In this document: one piece after another, positions 20,393 to 32,510 of the stretch
Layout: every line of letters starts with the position of its first letter
Position numbering within the stretch: position 1 is the stretch's first letter
NCBI GenBank assembly: GCA_022496185.1
Contig: WTXG01000051.1
Location: 62,001-126,000 of the forward strand
DNA: 64,000 nucleotides
Source of the DNA: Multifurca ochricompacta
Taxonomy: Eukaryota; Basidiomycota; Agaricomycetes; Russulales; Russulaceae
Reading direction: 5' to 3'
Notes under the pieces: generated by a model
The model's database searches: none
Told to the model about the DNA's origin: nothing
The model's input: only the letters and a program-made list of their open reading frames with translations
Program-made: the position numbers and the translations under genes

Positions 20393-23300
20393 CAATTTTT
20401 CGTGACGGTGTATGGTGACGGCAATATGCCCATTCATTGATACCCCCGACTTATTTCGTTTATATCTGCGATTACTTAAGCATAAGCACGCTACTACAGC
20501 CGCTTTCACCTTCTCTTTCTTGCTCTTATCACAACTCTGAGGGATTTAGCGTCGCCCCCTCATTTTTGACCAGAACCTGAGCTTCAGCTTATGTGGTCGA
20601 ATTCTAACTTGAGACAAAGAAATCAAGTGCGCCACCCAGTTCTTGAAAGCTCGGGCTCTGGTCTTGCGCCTTCTGCTTCCACTCCTGCCTTTCATCGTCT
20701 TTCCACCACATCATCTCATTGTTCCTCATAATGGCCTCTTTCTCTGCTTTGTCTCGCGTCGTCTAGACCCGCGCCACCAGGAACATCTTTCTATTTTCTT
20801 CTTTTGCTTTGTTGCACAATCCTTGCCTCCGTCATCGGTCTCCATTCGCCACCACTGGCATTCTCTTGTGTACCACTACCCGTCATGGCTGCGATGCCAC
20901 TCACGCTCAAACCAGCCTTTGAAAGACATATATTACTTCATGCGTCATTAAAAAGAGAATACTTTGTTCTTTCATATTTCACTTCTCGCATCACTTAGAA
21001 TCGTCTCTTCCTTGTTCTCCTTGTCTTTCAATGCCACTCAAAATATTTGCTCCCCATTTGCTACTCCTTTGTAACTCACTCATTGGTTTGGACTCGTCGC
21101 GTATTGGTTGCATGTATATAAGGACGAGATTCTTGACCTTGTAAAATACAGACTTGTTCTCCCCCTTTCTTCTATTGCGTGCCCAGTTTTCGAACGTAGC
21201 AGACGGACTACAAGCTTCAAGATAAAGAATTTTCCCCCTCCCTTGAGTGGAACCGACTCCGCTACGAACTCACACGACACCTCAGGTTGTGCTCAATGTA
21301 TGTCTTAGTTCTTCCCCTGCCGCGATTCGCCACATACACAAGTGGAGGCGCGCGGCAGACCCTGTAACTAGATCCTGACAAATCTCAACAGAAAACCCAA
21401 GGTGAGGAGGGAGGGGGAGAAGAGTCTCGCAATCACAATCGTGCAAGGCGTTTTACCTGCCTGGGCCAAGTTTCGGGCAGAACTGTCTTGCAGAGGATGT
21501 GGCGAGCAGATACAGCGCCACATAGCTATACACCAACAACAACAAGCAGCAGCAAGCAGCAAATTGGGAAGGCCCACAGCGGGGAAAAAAGCGAGGAGAT
21601 TTGAGGTGTGATGAACGATCTCTTTCACCGATTCCTAGATGACTGAAGGAGAGGTATATAACACTGCCTACGAACAGGCGACTACCCAGACAGACCGGGA
21701 TCGAGAGTCTTCACCACACCCAGGTGCCGACTGTATCTCGCGCGGGATCCAATGGCAGGGTTATATTTCAAGCTCAAGGTTGCAATGGAAACCAAAGGTG
21801 CACGCCCCCTAAAAAACATCACCACACTTCCGCGACCAATTCGGGGGGGGGGGGTTATTTTCGCGCGCGCACGCCTCCCCGGCTCGATCATACGGGCACA
21901 AGAAGAACATGCCGACCCGAAGAGGGGCGTCAAGGTGATGCCAGGCACAAACCCAAAGCGGAATCGACAAGGAAAGTTGAGGCGAAGTTCGACCGCGGCA
22001 TGATGACGCTGGAGAGGTAGGAGATAGGGCCATAGTCATTTTCCAGGATAACATAAGGTGATGTTTCCAGTGTCGTGTTCGCGTCGAAAAGAGAAAAAAG
22101 GAGGTTGGCCCGCCGGAACCTTTCCGGTTTCCTTCCTTCCCCCTCCCCGCAACCCATCTCAGCCTCAAATTCCCGTGCTCCTCCTCCTTTCTCCTCTCTC
22201 AACCCCTTCCTCGCCCCTTGTCTTCTTCGTCATTTCTCACATTTCCATTTCTTCTTCCGTTTTTGCCTTGTTTGCTGCACTCTACCTCGAACCCCACCCT
22301 TGTTACAAGCCTCTGCCATGCCATTGGCTACGATGCCACTTGCGCCCAATGTCAGTATTGAAAGCAAGGTCATCCTAATACACCTTTCATTGTTCATATA
22401 CTTCTTTCAACCTTTCGTTACTTCACTACTTATTTCTTCACTTGTCGTCCACCTCATACTTCTGTACTTACTCAATGTCTGACCGCATGTATATACGGAC
22501 TTGTGATTTGACCTCGAAATATCATTGCTTGACCTTACTCAGTTGCATGTCCCAAGTCTTCAGGACGTAGCGAATGCTTGCCAAGATTCCTCAAAAGAAT
22601 TCTCTCTTTTTCTCACTCTACGAGCTCAGATCGTACAGTCCTTTTAAATTATTTCATATTGAGTCCTACCGTTGTTGGTCCCGACTCGGCCCGTTCTGGC
22701 CCGTCATGCCTCTCACCCATTCTATCCACTCCACTCCATTCACATTGTTCACCAGGTCTGGACTTCTGTCACACTTTCAAGCTTCAACTCAAGAACTACT
22801 CGCTGAGGTGCCCTACTACAAACCCCTTTCAGGTTGTCGTCTCCCGTCACAATTACCCTTGCATCGTCAATCATCAAAGGATGCAATGCCACTCAGAGTA
22901 GTATCGAAGAATGGGTATTGTCGTGCGTCATGAACCAATTATTGTATTATTGTTTACTTTCTTTGGTCTTCACACTTACGAAGCGCGTCCCTTCTCGTAC
23001 CACTTACATTCCTACATACTAAACTTAGATTTGGCTTGTTGCATACTAATCTCGAGTATCTTGTCCGTGAAATATCAGATAAGTTCTCTCCTCTTTGTCT
23101 CATTCCGTGCAACAGCCTTCAAGAGTTTTCAAGCCTCATCGATACGTTATCGACGTTATCGACATCCGACGCATATGATGAACCCTTGTCCCTTTACTCT
23201 TGCTCTTGCTCTCTTCCCTCTTCTGCGGAATCCCATTCTGCATCGGACTCACAAAGTCTAGTATCTCTTTTCGGCCTGGCCTTCGTCCCTCTCGTTGTGT

Positions 23301-24548
23301 ATATATCTAGAGGGGAACGAATAAAAGGGAGGTGCATAACATGAGGTGTGTGTTAGATAAATTATTAAGTTTTAGCTTAACGTCTGCAGTGAAACTGAAT
23401 CCACACTCTTCCGACTCATAAATGGCGAATGCCGGAGATGCGCATTGTACACAACACACACAAGAGAACTCCCGCTTCAGCCCTCACCGACCACTCAACC
23501 AGCCCACGCCTCTTCCATAGGTTTCTCAACATCCTTGAAAAAAAAACTCCCCCGGGAGGGCATACACCAAAACCTTTAGAAACTAAGCCCTGCTGGCAAC
23601 AAATACTTGTGATAAAACACCCACGCTTATTGGAAGCTTACTTGAGGGTCTGCAATACCATATTTTCATATACTTGTGGGCCTGAGTGTGCGCGCTATGT
23701 GCGCCCCCTATCCCCACTTCGTAAATTGGTCATGAGTTGTCGCATAGGAGCTTTATGCGTTCCGTTGTTCACACGCACCGGTGCAATACAACCAGCCAGA
23801 TACACACATACATGGTAGTGTCATATTCTCTGAGACTGCCAATTGGGGTGAGGGCGGGGCAGGTGGCACTTGAATGAATGAAGGCTATTTACGAATCAGC
23901 ACGGCGGCGCTGCGCTCACGGCAATGATCTTGAAACCGGACCAAATGGGCAGTTATGGTTTACCGCGGTTTCAAGTCTAAACTATTTTCATTTTTCTAAT
24001 TAGGCGTGGTTTCCGCTTTCCCTACGGTAGAAAGTTCCGGACCCCCAAAATATCATAGGTCCCCCCTTGCTCTGGCTCTGGCGTGCTGAAAATGAATCAG
24101 CATCACCCGAAGGCAACGGCATCTAGGTATTGTAAATTGTCAAGATCTTTGTTATTTTATTTTATTTTTTCGCATTTTCAAACATACAACAATCCCGGAA
24201 ATTACATGGCTGCAGTGCTAATTTGGAAACGCGGGCATAATCGCTCGCTTCTGTATGGCTATGGTAGCAGGTGAACGTGCCTCATGTACATCTACTGGAG
24301 TATTGTAATATCTTCACGCTCGAAGTTCACACTTACAAATGGGAACGTTCTGAAGATCTCAAGAGCCTGACCGGAAAATGGGAGTACTGCTCAGCCAAGG
24401 TAGATAGTAGATCCCTTGTCGGGAATGCTCTGCCTCCAGCCATACAATGATCCGTAATCTCGGCGCGTGTCCGTGATCTAATTTCCCAAAGTTCAGGCAT
24501 CATTGATGGGGATGCAGTTCGCAGTGAAATGAGGGGAACGGTAATTTC
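20393..24548. other. Gene-poor 4.2 kb with diverged repeat units
   Basis: No protein family was recognised. Two blocks (about 20640-21310 and 22160-22600) align loosely in the same order: a C/T-rich stretch, ATGCCACT, about 190 bp, then GCATGTATATA[AC]GGAC and TTGACCT. A third, weaker block starts near 22880. A run of 11 G (about 21843-21853) is followed by CGCGCGCG. Short ORFs here (up to 135 codons) have no supporting features. Confidence 0.4.
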
Positions 24549-25718
24549 CTAGAATGGTATGCACAGCTTATTTACCAGTCCACCTTTCGTAACGATTATC
24601 TCTTTCATCTCCTTCTCGATCACTTCCAAGTCCCAGTTGGCCGAGAGGTACCTGAGATACGTTTTTTCTCTTCTTTACACAGATGCGCGGGTGTCTATAC
24701 GTACCTTCCATTAAGCCAATCAACGCGTCCAGAGGTAAGATATAACATTGTCGCTGCCGGAAGCAGGGGCGAGTCATACTTTACCGATCGGTCGTCGACA
24801 TCACGGGTGTCCTTCTGTAATTGAGTGTATATCTCACCAGGGTGTAGCGAGAATGTTTTGATTGATGGGTGCTCTGTTGGCGTACAGGGTAGGTAGTGGC
24901 AAGTATGGAAATTGACTGCCAAATCAAAAACTCACCAATAGCAATATATTCGACTAGCCTGTTGACGGCGTGTTTGGAAATGCAGTAGTCGCTTGCTCCA
25001 GGAACGCGTAGCTGAGCCCCAACAGAAGAAATTGCGATGAAATATCCTTTTGACGTTTTCAGGGGCATCACCGAGGCGCTAGAGTGGAAGTAAGCAATGA
25101 AAGCAGATAGGACGTGTATACTTGCACACCGGAACGTGTTGTAAACGCCGCGTATGTTGACTTCAAAGGTATTCCACCAGTCATCCGGATCCTTGGAGTC
25201 GAGAGCTATCGCAACATGATGTCAAGTGCGGCGTGATTAGAGGCTGGAACGACGCACTGCCAGATAATTTGGTTGCGGTCCCTGCGTTTGCAATGACAAT
25301 GTCTATTTGACCAAAGCGAGAAAGGGTTGCCTGTACGGCATCATGGACAGCCTTTGCATCACGAACGTCTGCGGGCACTGCCAATACTTGTGCTTCAGAC
25401 ACGGCGGAGCGAATGGCAGCTGCGCTCTCGTCAAGCGTTCCTTTCCAACGAGCAACGACGGCTACCGATGCACCAGCGCGAGCGTAAGCGGTTGCAGTTT
25501 CTGCACCTATACCGCGCGAAGCTCCTGTTATGAGGACGACCTTTCCGCGATACGTCTGCGCGGCAAAGAGAGGCTCTGGGGAAATGGCAGGGTATACACT
25601 GAGCAAGGCAAAGATAAAGCCGAGTTAGTCGAGTAGTAAATCGAATGAAGATATCCCCTCCTGACTCATGATGGTGAGTAACGGGAAGATTTTCGTCAAG
25701 ACCGTTAATGATGGACAT
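24549..25718 (-). CDS. Short-chain dehydrogenase/reductase (SDR), six exons
   Basis: An NAD(P)-dependent oxidoreductase with a Rossmann fold; the substrate is unknown. Exons on the minus strand: 25718-25666, 25598-25258, 25205-25130, 25078-24936, 24873-24705, 24651-24549, all with GT-AG introns of 51-67 nt and consistent phases. The coenzyme motif TGASRGIG is in exon 2, NAG follows DIVIA, and the catalytic Ser and YxxxK appear as ISSVG and YCISK. The C-terminus reads NWDLEVIEKEMKEIIV. The N-terminus MSIINGLDENLPV is one I recall in Agaricomycete SDRs. No frame break was found, which makes it the cleanest gene of this block. Confidence 0.9.
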
Positions 25719-26080
25719 GAGGAACTACAAGTCGACGAGAGCGGGCAGGAAAGATAAGTTTCAAAAAATAAAAATAAAAAATAGCCAGGCCATTATCGAT
25801 AGATATAGCCATAGCCAGAGCAAGAGCAATGAAGGTTAGTTAGAGTGGTAGTGGTAGATTGAATCATGTGATCAGAGGAATGATGACGTAATATTAAAAT
25901 GAAAATGGAAAAAAGACACAATTAACGGAGGAACGACGGGATCACGCAACACCATTCGCCGCTGTCTGGTTCAAATTTTGCAGGATCAACTCGGCGGACC
26001 TTAAGTGTCTTCAATTTGGTTTACAATTTTCTCTTCCATAGATACTCAAAATTCAACGCTTTTGGTCTATCCTTACTTCA

Positions 26081-28413
26081 ATGGCATCTCCCGCGTTGTC
26101 AGGGACAGAGTCGCATGGCAACGGCCCGCTATTTTCCTTAGAGACTATCCTCGGCAACGACCATGAGAAATTGGAACATCCAGACGTCAGACCGGAAGGT
26201 TGGGATGAGGAGGCTACAGAGCGGGAAGTAGCTCACGGGTATTGCGTCGAGTGTGAAGGTGCGCTCCCTCATTCCCTTTCCCGTTAACGGCCTTTATTCA
26301 CGTGTCACTCCACCCCCTCCTCATTCCAGACCAACCCGCAGAGGTACGCTGTGATACCTGTACAGACGACTATTGCGAAGTATGCTTCGCGGCGCAACAT
26401 CGAAAAGGCAGCCGAAAAATGCACACCGCAAAGTCCCTCGCAGTCGGGGAGAAGGCGCCAAGTAACCCTTCCCCTTCCCAAAATGGGCTGTCGCATGCAA
26501 AGTTCAACGGGCAAGATGTACTTTCCTCACATAGTTATTTTCCTGCAGGCTTTTCTGACGTCTGACGCAGGTTGAAATGGAAGATAGCGAAGAAGAAGGG
26601 GATGTAAACACCACCTCGCCACCTGCGCCTATCTCCGACATCGTACTGAGCTCACAACCTGCCCTGGGATCAGAACCGGGCGAATGGTTCGTTGAGCGCG
26701 CAAAATATATACCCCTGCGATTGGCGCTCGGGGAACGCAAGTTTTTGCGCTTACTTGACGCAGCACTCCAAGTTTCCGAATACACGGATAAGATCGATAC
26801 CCTGGGTTTCGGCCTTAGCAAGGCCAAGCGCATCGTGCATCAGATTCGCGAACTTTGCGCAATTCTTTCTGGACTCGTCCTTGCCGCCGATTACAAGCAG
26901 GGCCAGGAGTTGTTCACCGATCGCGATTTTGTCTCAAATTCTGACTTCTATCAAAAAGTCTTCGAATTAGGTCGTCGACATAAAATCATGAACCCCGATA
27001 AGATGCGGACGACGTACGGGAAGTTGATTTATCTGCTGCAGGTGTGTGTGTACTTAACCTAAAATGCGTATGGGACATTGACGGTGATGCCCCCTTCAGG
27101 ACAGCCAGACCCCCGAGGTCCGTGAAATACTTGGGTTCTCCTGCGTATCACCTATCAAGACAGTACATGGATTGCTGGAAGACCATGGTGTACTTGATCT
27201 ACTGCGAGACCCTCTTATTACCACTGCTACGCAGGAGATAGTTGCAGACAGGCGAAACAGACGGGAAATCCAGCGCGATATCAAGGCGAAGGAACGCGCA
27301 ATCGAGACATTGTCCATTAAATACTGTAAGGAACCGAAACTCCCTCAAGAAGTCGTGCGTCAAGCATTATACAGCATAGGCGACAACCACGCATTCTTGC
27401 GAACAAATCGCGACCCATGCGATCGCATGATCGGTTACCTTCAACAATACTTCCATCCCACACAGGTGCGGGACAAAAAAGGCGCAGACAGTCTCGCTAT
27501 TCGGAGCGGGCGCGGCGGTGCGCGCTTATCACACGACCACGCAAAACAGTATGCCTACGTGGTGCAGAGTCTGGCTCTCTGGCGTGAAATCTTGCATGGT
27601 GAGTCCTGGACAGTTGAACCTTGAGCTGCCTTTGGCAAAATCCTTATATATATATTCCCTTCCCGTTCAGATATGTTCCACCTCTGGTCTCTTGCAGAGC
27701 AGGACTTGCTATCCGAGACTGTGCCATACCGTCTGCGCGACACCGGCCAGGGCTTAAACCGCGTCCAAGCTTCTCCCAAGACGTCGCGCATGATGCACGT
27801 CATTCTAACCGCGCACAAAAGAGTCTCGGTGGTTGGGTGGGCTCCTCCGTGATTCACATGGGCGATCATAACGTTCCTAACGCACTCATGTTTATTGGTA
27901 CGTTATTTGCTGCTCACCGTATTTCCAAGTGTTTGCTCCACTCCACCCTACCCCCCACCCCCCTCCTTTTTTTTGAGCTGACACAAAACGCAACGCATAT
28001 GCACGGCAGACAAGTATTCGCAGATTTATCGCATCCTTCTTCCCATCTGCAACACGCTTTTGCATCTACCGACGCTTTATAATTCGCCCGCGCTGCGCGC
28101 GTATATCGACGCCGAGTATGGCTCTCTCGATGCGCTCTACCTCAACATCCTCGGCGACTTTTTCAGACATGCGTTTGACGGGAGCGGCGCTGATAATTTC
28201 TACGACGCGGGGAGCTGCATCGATGGACGCCTCACCAGTGCGTGGAACTGGTGCTCGTCGCTCGAGAAGAAAGGTATTTCCACGTGTTCTTGCTTACAGG
28301 TAAGTTCAGCCTCAGCACGCCCACGCCCTCGGTGCGTCACTTTCTGGCCGCACCTCGCTCACCTCTTTTTTCTTTCTCCAATAGGATTCAATGGATTTGA
28401 TGGCGAGTGGTAG
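26081..28413 (+). CDS. B-box-like zinc finger plus DUF2009 (UPF0652) protein
   Basis: A conserved eukaryotic protein of unknown function. Exon 1 ends at 26250 and exon 2 begins at about 26330; together they encode a Cys/His finger (CVECEDQ, CDTCTDDYCEVC, then HRKGSRKMH). DUF2009 follows: FELGRRHKIMNPDKMR, TYGKLIYLLQ, DSQTPEVREILGFSC, MMHVILTAHKR, HMGDHNVPNALMF and WNWCSSLEKK. Exons: 26571-27041, 27100-27598, 27671-27897, 28010-28299, 28385-28413. Relative to the family one base is missing near 27830 (before GWVGSS) and one near 28273 (before YFHVFLLTG); the natural C-terminal GFDGEW is then found in the other frame. Confidence 0.85.
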
Positions 28414-28695
28414 ACTTAGAGTTTAGAGGACTGTAGACGGATTGCATTGTCTACCTTACTACTAGATGAGTTGCTGGAGCCTCACGCAATACTGGATATC
28501 CTATCGTCATTTGTCATGCATATCCAAAAAATTAAAATAAAATAAGATAAAAACCTCTAACCGACATCTAGAGCTGTTTCTTATTCTATTCTGCCAATCT
28601 GGCTGACTGACTTTTCGCAACGTAACCAAGATATACATTTTCGTTTTTTTTTTGAGTATGGTATGTACATCATCACCAAGCATATCAGGATCACG

Positions 28696-30416
28696 TCACG
28701 CAGTCGCTCCAACAACGACAGCCTCCGAAGTCGCCGACTGCTTCTCTCCCGGAACCACCCCGCCGGCGACGGCGGTGGTGACCGCGTCGTTCCGGCGGCG
28801 TGCAGCGGCGACGGATTCGAGAACGACGGCGAGTCCCGCACGCCAACCCGCAAGGCGCCTCACCAAGAGGTCCCATTCCTGCGGACCGAAGATGCGAGCG
28901 GTGGCTCGCGTCACGCGTAAAGTCTGCGCAGGTTGTGCGAGTTTGCCCGTCAATAAACCGGCGCGTATCGCTATGTATGTGTGTGCGTCAATGCGCGTGC
29001 GTCGAACATCCCAAAAGGGCAAAAAGGTCGGAAAAAAAAAGAAAGTAGGACGTAGGACGTACCATCAATGACCCATCTCTCGACTTCGAGTTGGGGCACC
29101 TGTAGCAAGGTGGCTACTTGCGCGTACGGCAGGTCTTGACCTATATTTTGGAAACCAAGATCGGCGAGTGAGAGAAGGCGGATTTTGCGTTCTAGTTGAG
29201 CAGCGTCCAAACCTTTATTTATTTATTTATTTATTATTATCCATGCGAGTTATAAGTTATTAGGTGAAAAAGTAGATTTTGATAGGGTGGGGGAAATGTC
29301 GTACCGAATGCTTCGTGATGTCGGCGTGAGCACGCTGCCACGTATGTAACTCGTCTAGTCCGCCGTTGAGGAAGATGCGGAGAAGCGCGAAGAGCGGGTG
29401 AGATTTGGCCGCGATGACCGCGTCCAGTTTGAAGAGCGGGTCGAGATCGAATACCGTCGGGTTGGACAGGCCGGTGGCGATCGCGTCTAGTGCAGCAGGC
29501 TGGGCCGTCTGTGACGCGGGGTCGAACGAGCGAACGTGCGCGAGTTTATAATAGTAGGCTGTATCTCTGTTACACCAGTATCAGTTTTAACTAGTCGTAA
29601 GTGTGGGTGTGGCAGGGAGGATGCGGGGCAACTTACGGTTGTCCTGCTTTTGAGAATACTTCGACGAGGGTCTTCAAAAATGTGCTCTTCTCTTCGGGTG
29701 TGATTTCCCACTCTTTTAACCACTTCTCGACATCGGCGCGGGAGAGTTGCAGCACGTGGAGCTCATCACTTGTCTTCGCAAGGTCTAAGAGTGCTTCGTA
29801 GACCGGGAGACGGAGAGCGGATTGCGGGGTAAGGTATTAAAGAGGTTGGATAGACTTCGGCCGGATCAGCAACGAAGGTATAAGGTCGGAAAACATTCGC
29901 AAGGCGGGAAACGCACATGCGATACTTGATCGCTGACTCTGCGGTCGATGTGGCGATGATGGGCAAGATTTCAGACACGTGCTTTTTTGTTTCTGGCGAG
30001 TCGATTGGCCATAGAGTTAATAGATGGGCATACAGCAAGTTGAAGAAGCCCTCGATTTCTATTACAAAACGTGGGTGAGAAAAGAGCGCGCGCGGAGGGA
30101 AAGAGAAACTCGGACGCACCGCGCTCTGTACCCTCGCCCAGCCCGTTGACATCCCCTAGTACGACAGAGAATGCTTCTCTACGTCGTGCAATATTGTTCG
30201 ATGGGAGTGTCTGATCCTCCTCGGTGACAAGTTTTTGTTGAATTGATTGTAAATAAGATGCACGTTCTGGCTCCGGTCGGCTCTGTGAAATGTACCCTGC
30301 AAGTTCAGTGATCTAGAAATCGTCCTTAGTTAGACACATAAGCGCATTATAATACCCTATACCTGATCCTCAAAGGTACCCTCTGCGAATATTGCAACAG
30401 CGTCAGTTTTTGACAT
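28696..30416 (-). CDS. eIF3m: Translation initiation factor eIF3 subunit M (PCI domain)
   Basis: A subunit of the eIF3 complex, which loads mRNA and initiator tRNA on the 40S ribosome. The ATG at 30416 starts MSKTDAVAIFAEG. Recognisable blocks: FFNLLYAHLLTLWP, LDLAKTSDELHVLQ, VEKWLKEWEITPEEKS, and the PCI/winged-helix end KIRLLSLADLG, LPYAQVATLLQVPQLEVERW, AIRAGLLTGKLAQPAQ. At least six introns; one holds a TTTA microsatellite (29212-29232). One base seems missing near 29826 (TTGCGGGGT) in the SALRLPVYEALL segment. The Ala/Arg-rich tail (28700-28860) is GC-rich. It converges with the DUF2009 gene, 282 bp apart. Confidence 0.88.
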
Positions 30417-30541
30417 GATGAAAAATTAATAAAAGGTAAAAGCAGAAGATCTACTCTACTTAATCTAATCACCACAACAATACCAAACACTAAACCCACC
30501 CCCTCATCCTTCCCCCCCCCTCCTTTGCTTTGCCTCTTGTC

Positions 30542-32282
30542 ATGTCTGTTTCTCCCGTTCTTGCTGCGACAACCGTATACAAACCGCAAGATTCCCCAAA
30601 TCCTCTCGTTCTCCACCTTTCTGGCGTATCTGGGGCCTCAGAATCAGAATATGAGCCTGTTGTAAAGCCCGTCGCTAGCTCATCTCGCCAACCTTTGATC
30701 GTGAACGGGAAACTTCTGTTAAAATCAAAACGGATTTATCAATGCACATTTGACGACTGTGAAAAATCCTACACCAAACCATCCCGTCTAAAGAGCACGA
30801 ACGATCTCACACTGGCGACGTAGGTTGTTCACTTGTATTTTGTGCGCCTCGTTTTTAGACTGCTGACAGGCGATTATAAATAAAGCGACCATTTGTTTGC
30901 ACGACGTGTAATAAATCATATCTTCGCGAAACCCATTTGCAAGCGCACGTACGCTCTCATTTATCTAAATCAGATCGACCTTTTGTCTGCGAAGAGTCCG
31001 ACTGCGACAAGCGATTCTGGACACCCAGCACCTGAAAGCGCATAAGGAAGCCATCCATTACGGCGAAAAACCGTTCAAGGTACCACTCTCTTTGTTCTGT
31101 TATTGTCCGGCAATATTGACGAGGTCATCCATCGCTTTGTAGTGCTCTCATGAAGGATGCGGCGCTGCATTTCTCAAGCACCACAAGCTACGAGTCCACA
31201 TGGCCAGTGAACATGCACTACCAGGGACAAAACCACATCAATGCGATCACGGGGACTGCACCAAGTCCTTCAGCACAAAACAAAAACTCCGTGCCCATCT
31301 CAAGGTGCACGAAGGTGGGCGACCTTCAATGCCCTTCCGATCTCCTCTCACCTCATTTTGAAGAAAAGCGATATACATGTGTCAATCTCATCTGCAGGGC
31401 CGCACCCGAGCTGGCGTTCTACCAAACCTGGACCGCGCTGCAGCACCATATCCGCACAGCACACCCGCCAACGTGCCCTCACGAAGAGTGTGCGGGGAGG
31501 ACGTTTTCGGCGCAAAGAAACCTTCGGGCTCATCTGAAGGTACATGACCAAAGGATGATTGAGGAAGAATTGGAAGAGCATGAGTGGGGGAGCTGGGAGG
31601 ATGAGGATGACACGCCACCACGGAAGCGCCGCCGACGTGGAGTCGAGGTTGGGCGTGACTGGGAGTGCGAGATGGAGGGATGTGCAAAGGACTTCAAATC
31701 AGTGCGTTCGGCTCCCATGTCATGGCATAAGCGATTCTGATGTTCTTGATCTGGCAGAAAAAGGCCCTCATGACGCACCATGCCATTACTCATCTCGGCC
31801 GACGGGACTTTGTCTGTGCTATGGAAGGTTGTGAGCGTGCGTTTGGCTACAAGCACATCTTGCAACGACACCAGGTCCGTGTACACGGTAACAGTCGTGC
31901 TGAGACTGAAGACGATGAAGACGGTGGTGAGCTGCATGTAGATGCAGACGAAGAGTCTAGCAAGGCCGAACGCCCCCGACCCCAAAAGCGGAAGACACGG
32001 CATGGTCCACCTGCTTGCACTTCAATCATTGACGAGATTACTGGTGTCGCATATACGGAGAACGCGACCAAGACGAAAGCGCTATTGAAGTGCCCACATC
32101 CAGACATGAATGACCTTCCACCGGCAGTTCTTGCGGAAAGTGTGAGAATGTGGGGTGATGAGACACCGTGCGAGTACGTGTTTGGACGTGCGTACGACTT
32201 ACGTCGACACTTGCGGGCTGTTCACGGTGTTGTATTGGAAAAGGAGGTCATGGACAGATGGGCACGTACACATAGGGAATGA
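30542..32282 (+). CDS. TFC2: Transcription factor IIIA-like, multiple C2H2 zinc fingers
   Basis: TFIIIA binds the internal control region of 5S rRNA genes and recruits RNA polymerase III. The start is the ATG at 30542 (MSVSPVLAATT). Serial C2H2 fingers follow: CTFDDCEKSYTKPSRL, CTTCNKSYLRETHL, CEESDCDKRFW, CSHEGCGAAFLKHHKL, CDHGDCTKSFSTKQKL, CVNLICRAAPELAF, CPHEECAGRTFSAQRNL, CEMEGCAKDFKS, CAMEGCERAFGYKHIL, and a last one near the end. A KRRRR stretch after finger 7 could be a nuclear signal. Introns at about 30825-30889, 31080-31140, 31315-31363 and 31701-31758. Bases appear missing near 30790 (an A run) and 31021. Confidence 0.85.
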
Positions 32283-32510
32283 TCATGTGATTATAAGTAT
32301 CTGCACGATCATGTGATCATGGGCCATGCCATGAGTCATGAGAACTGGCGGGCCGGTCGGGTCCGAGATTAGATACAGACAAAAAAAATCCTTTTTATTT
32401 TTTTGCTATTTTTGAGTTTTTGAGTCGCTATCGTCTTGCTTATTTTTTTTTGCTTTGCTTTGGACTTGCAACTTGAACTTGAACTTGAACTTTTACATCG
32501 ATATCCGGAG

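Noticed and set aside
22058..22482. Overlapping Ser/Pro/Leu-rich ORFs of 106 and 135 codons
   Set aside because: Both arise from a C/T-rich tract, have no recognisable motif, and would need unexplained starts. Kept only as part of a repeat unit.
23429..23818. ORF of 129 codons in the gene-poor region
   Set aside because: No domain, no splice-consistent extension, and low-quality composition; insufficient support.
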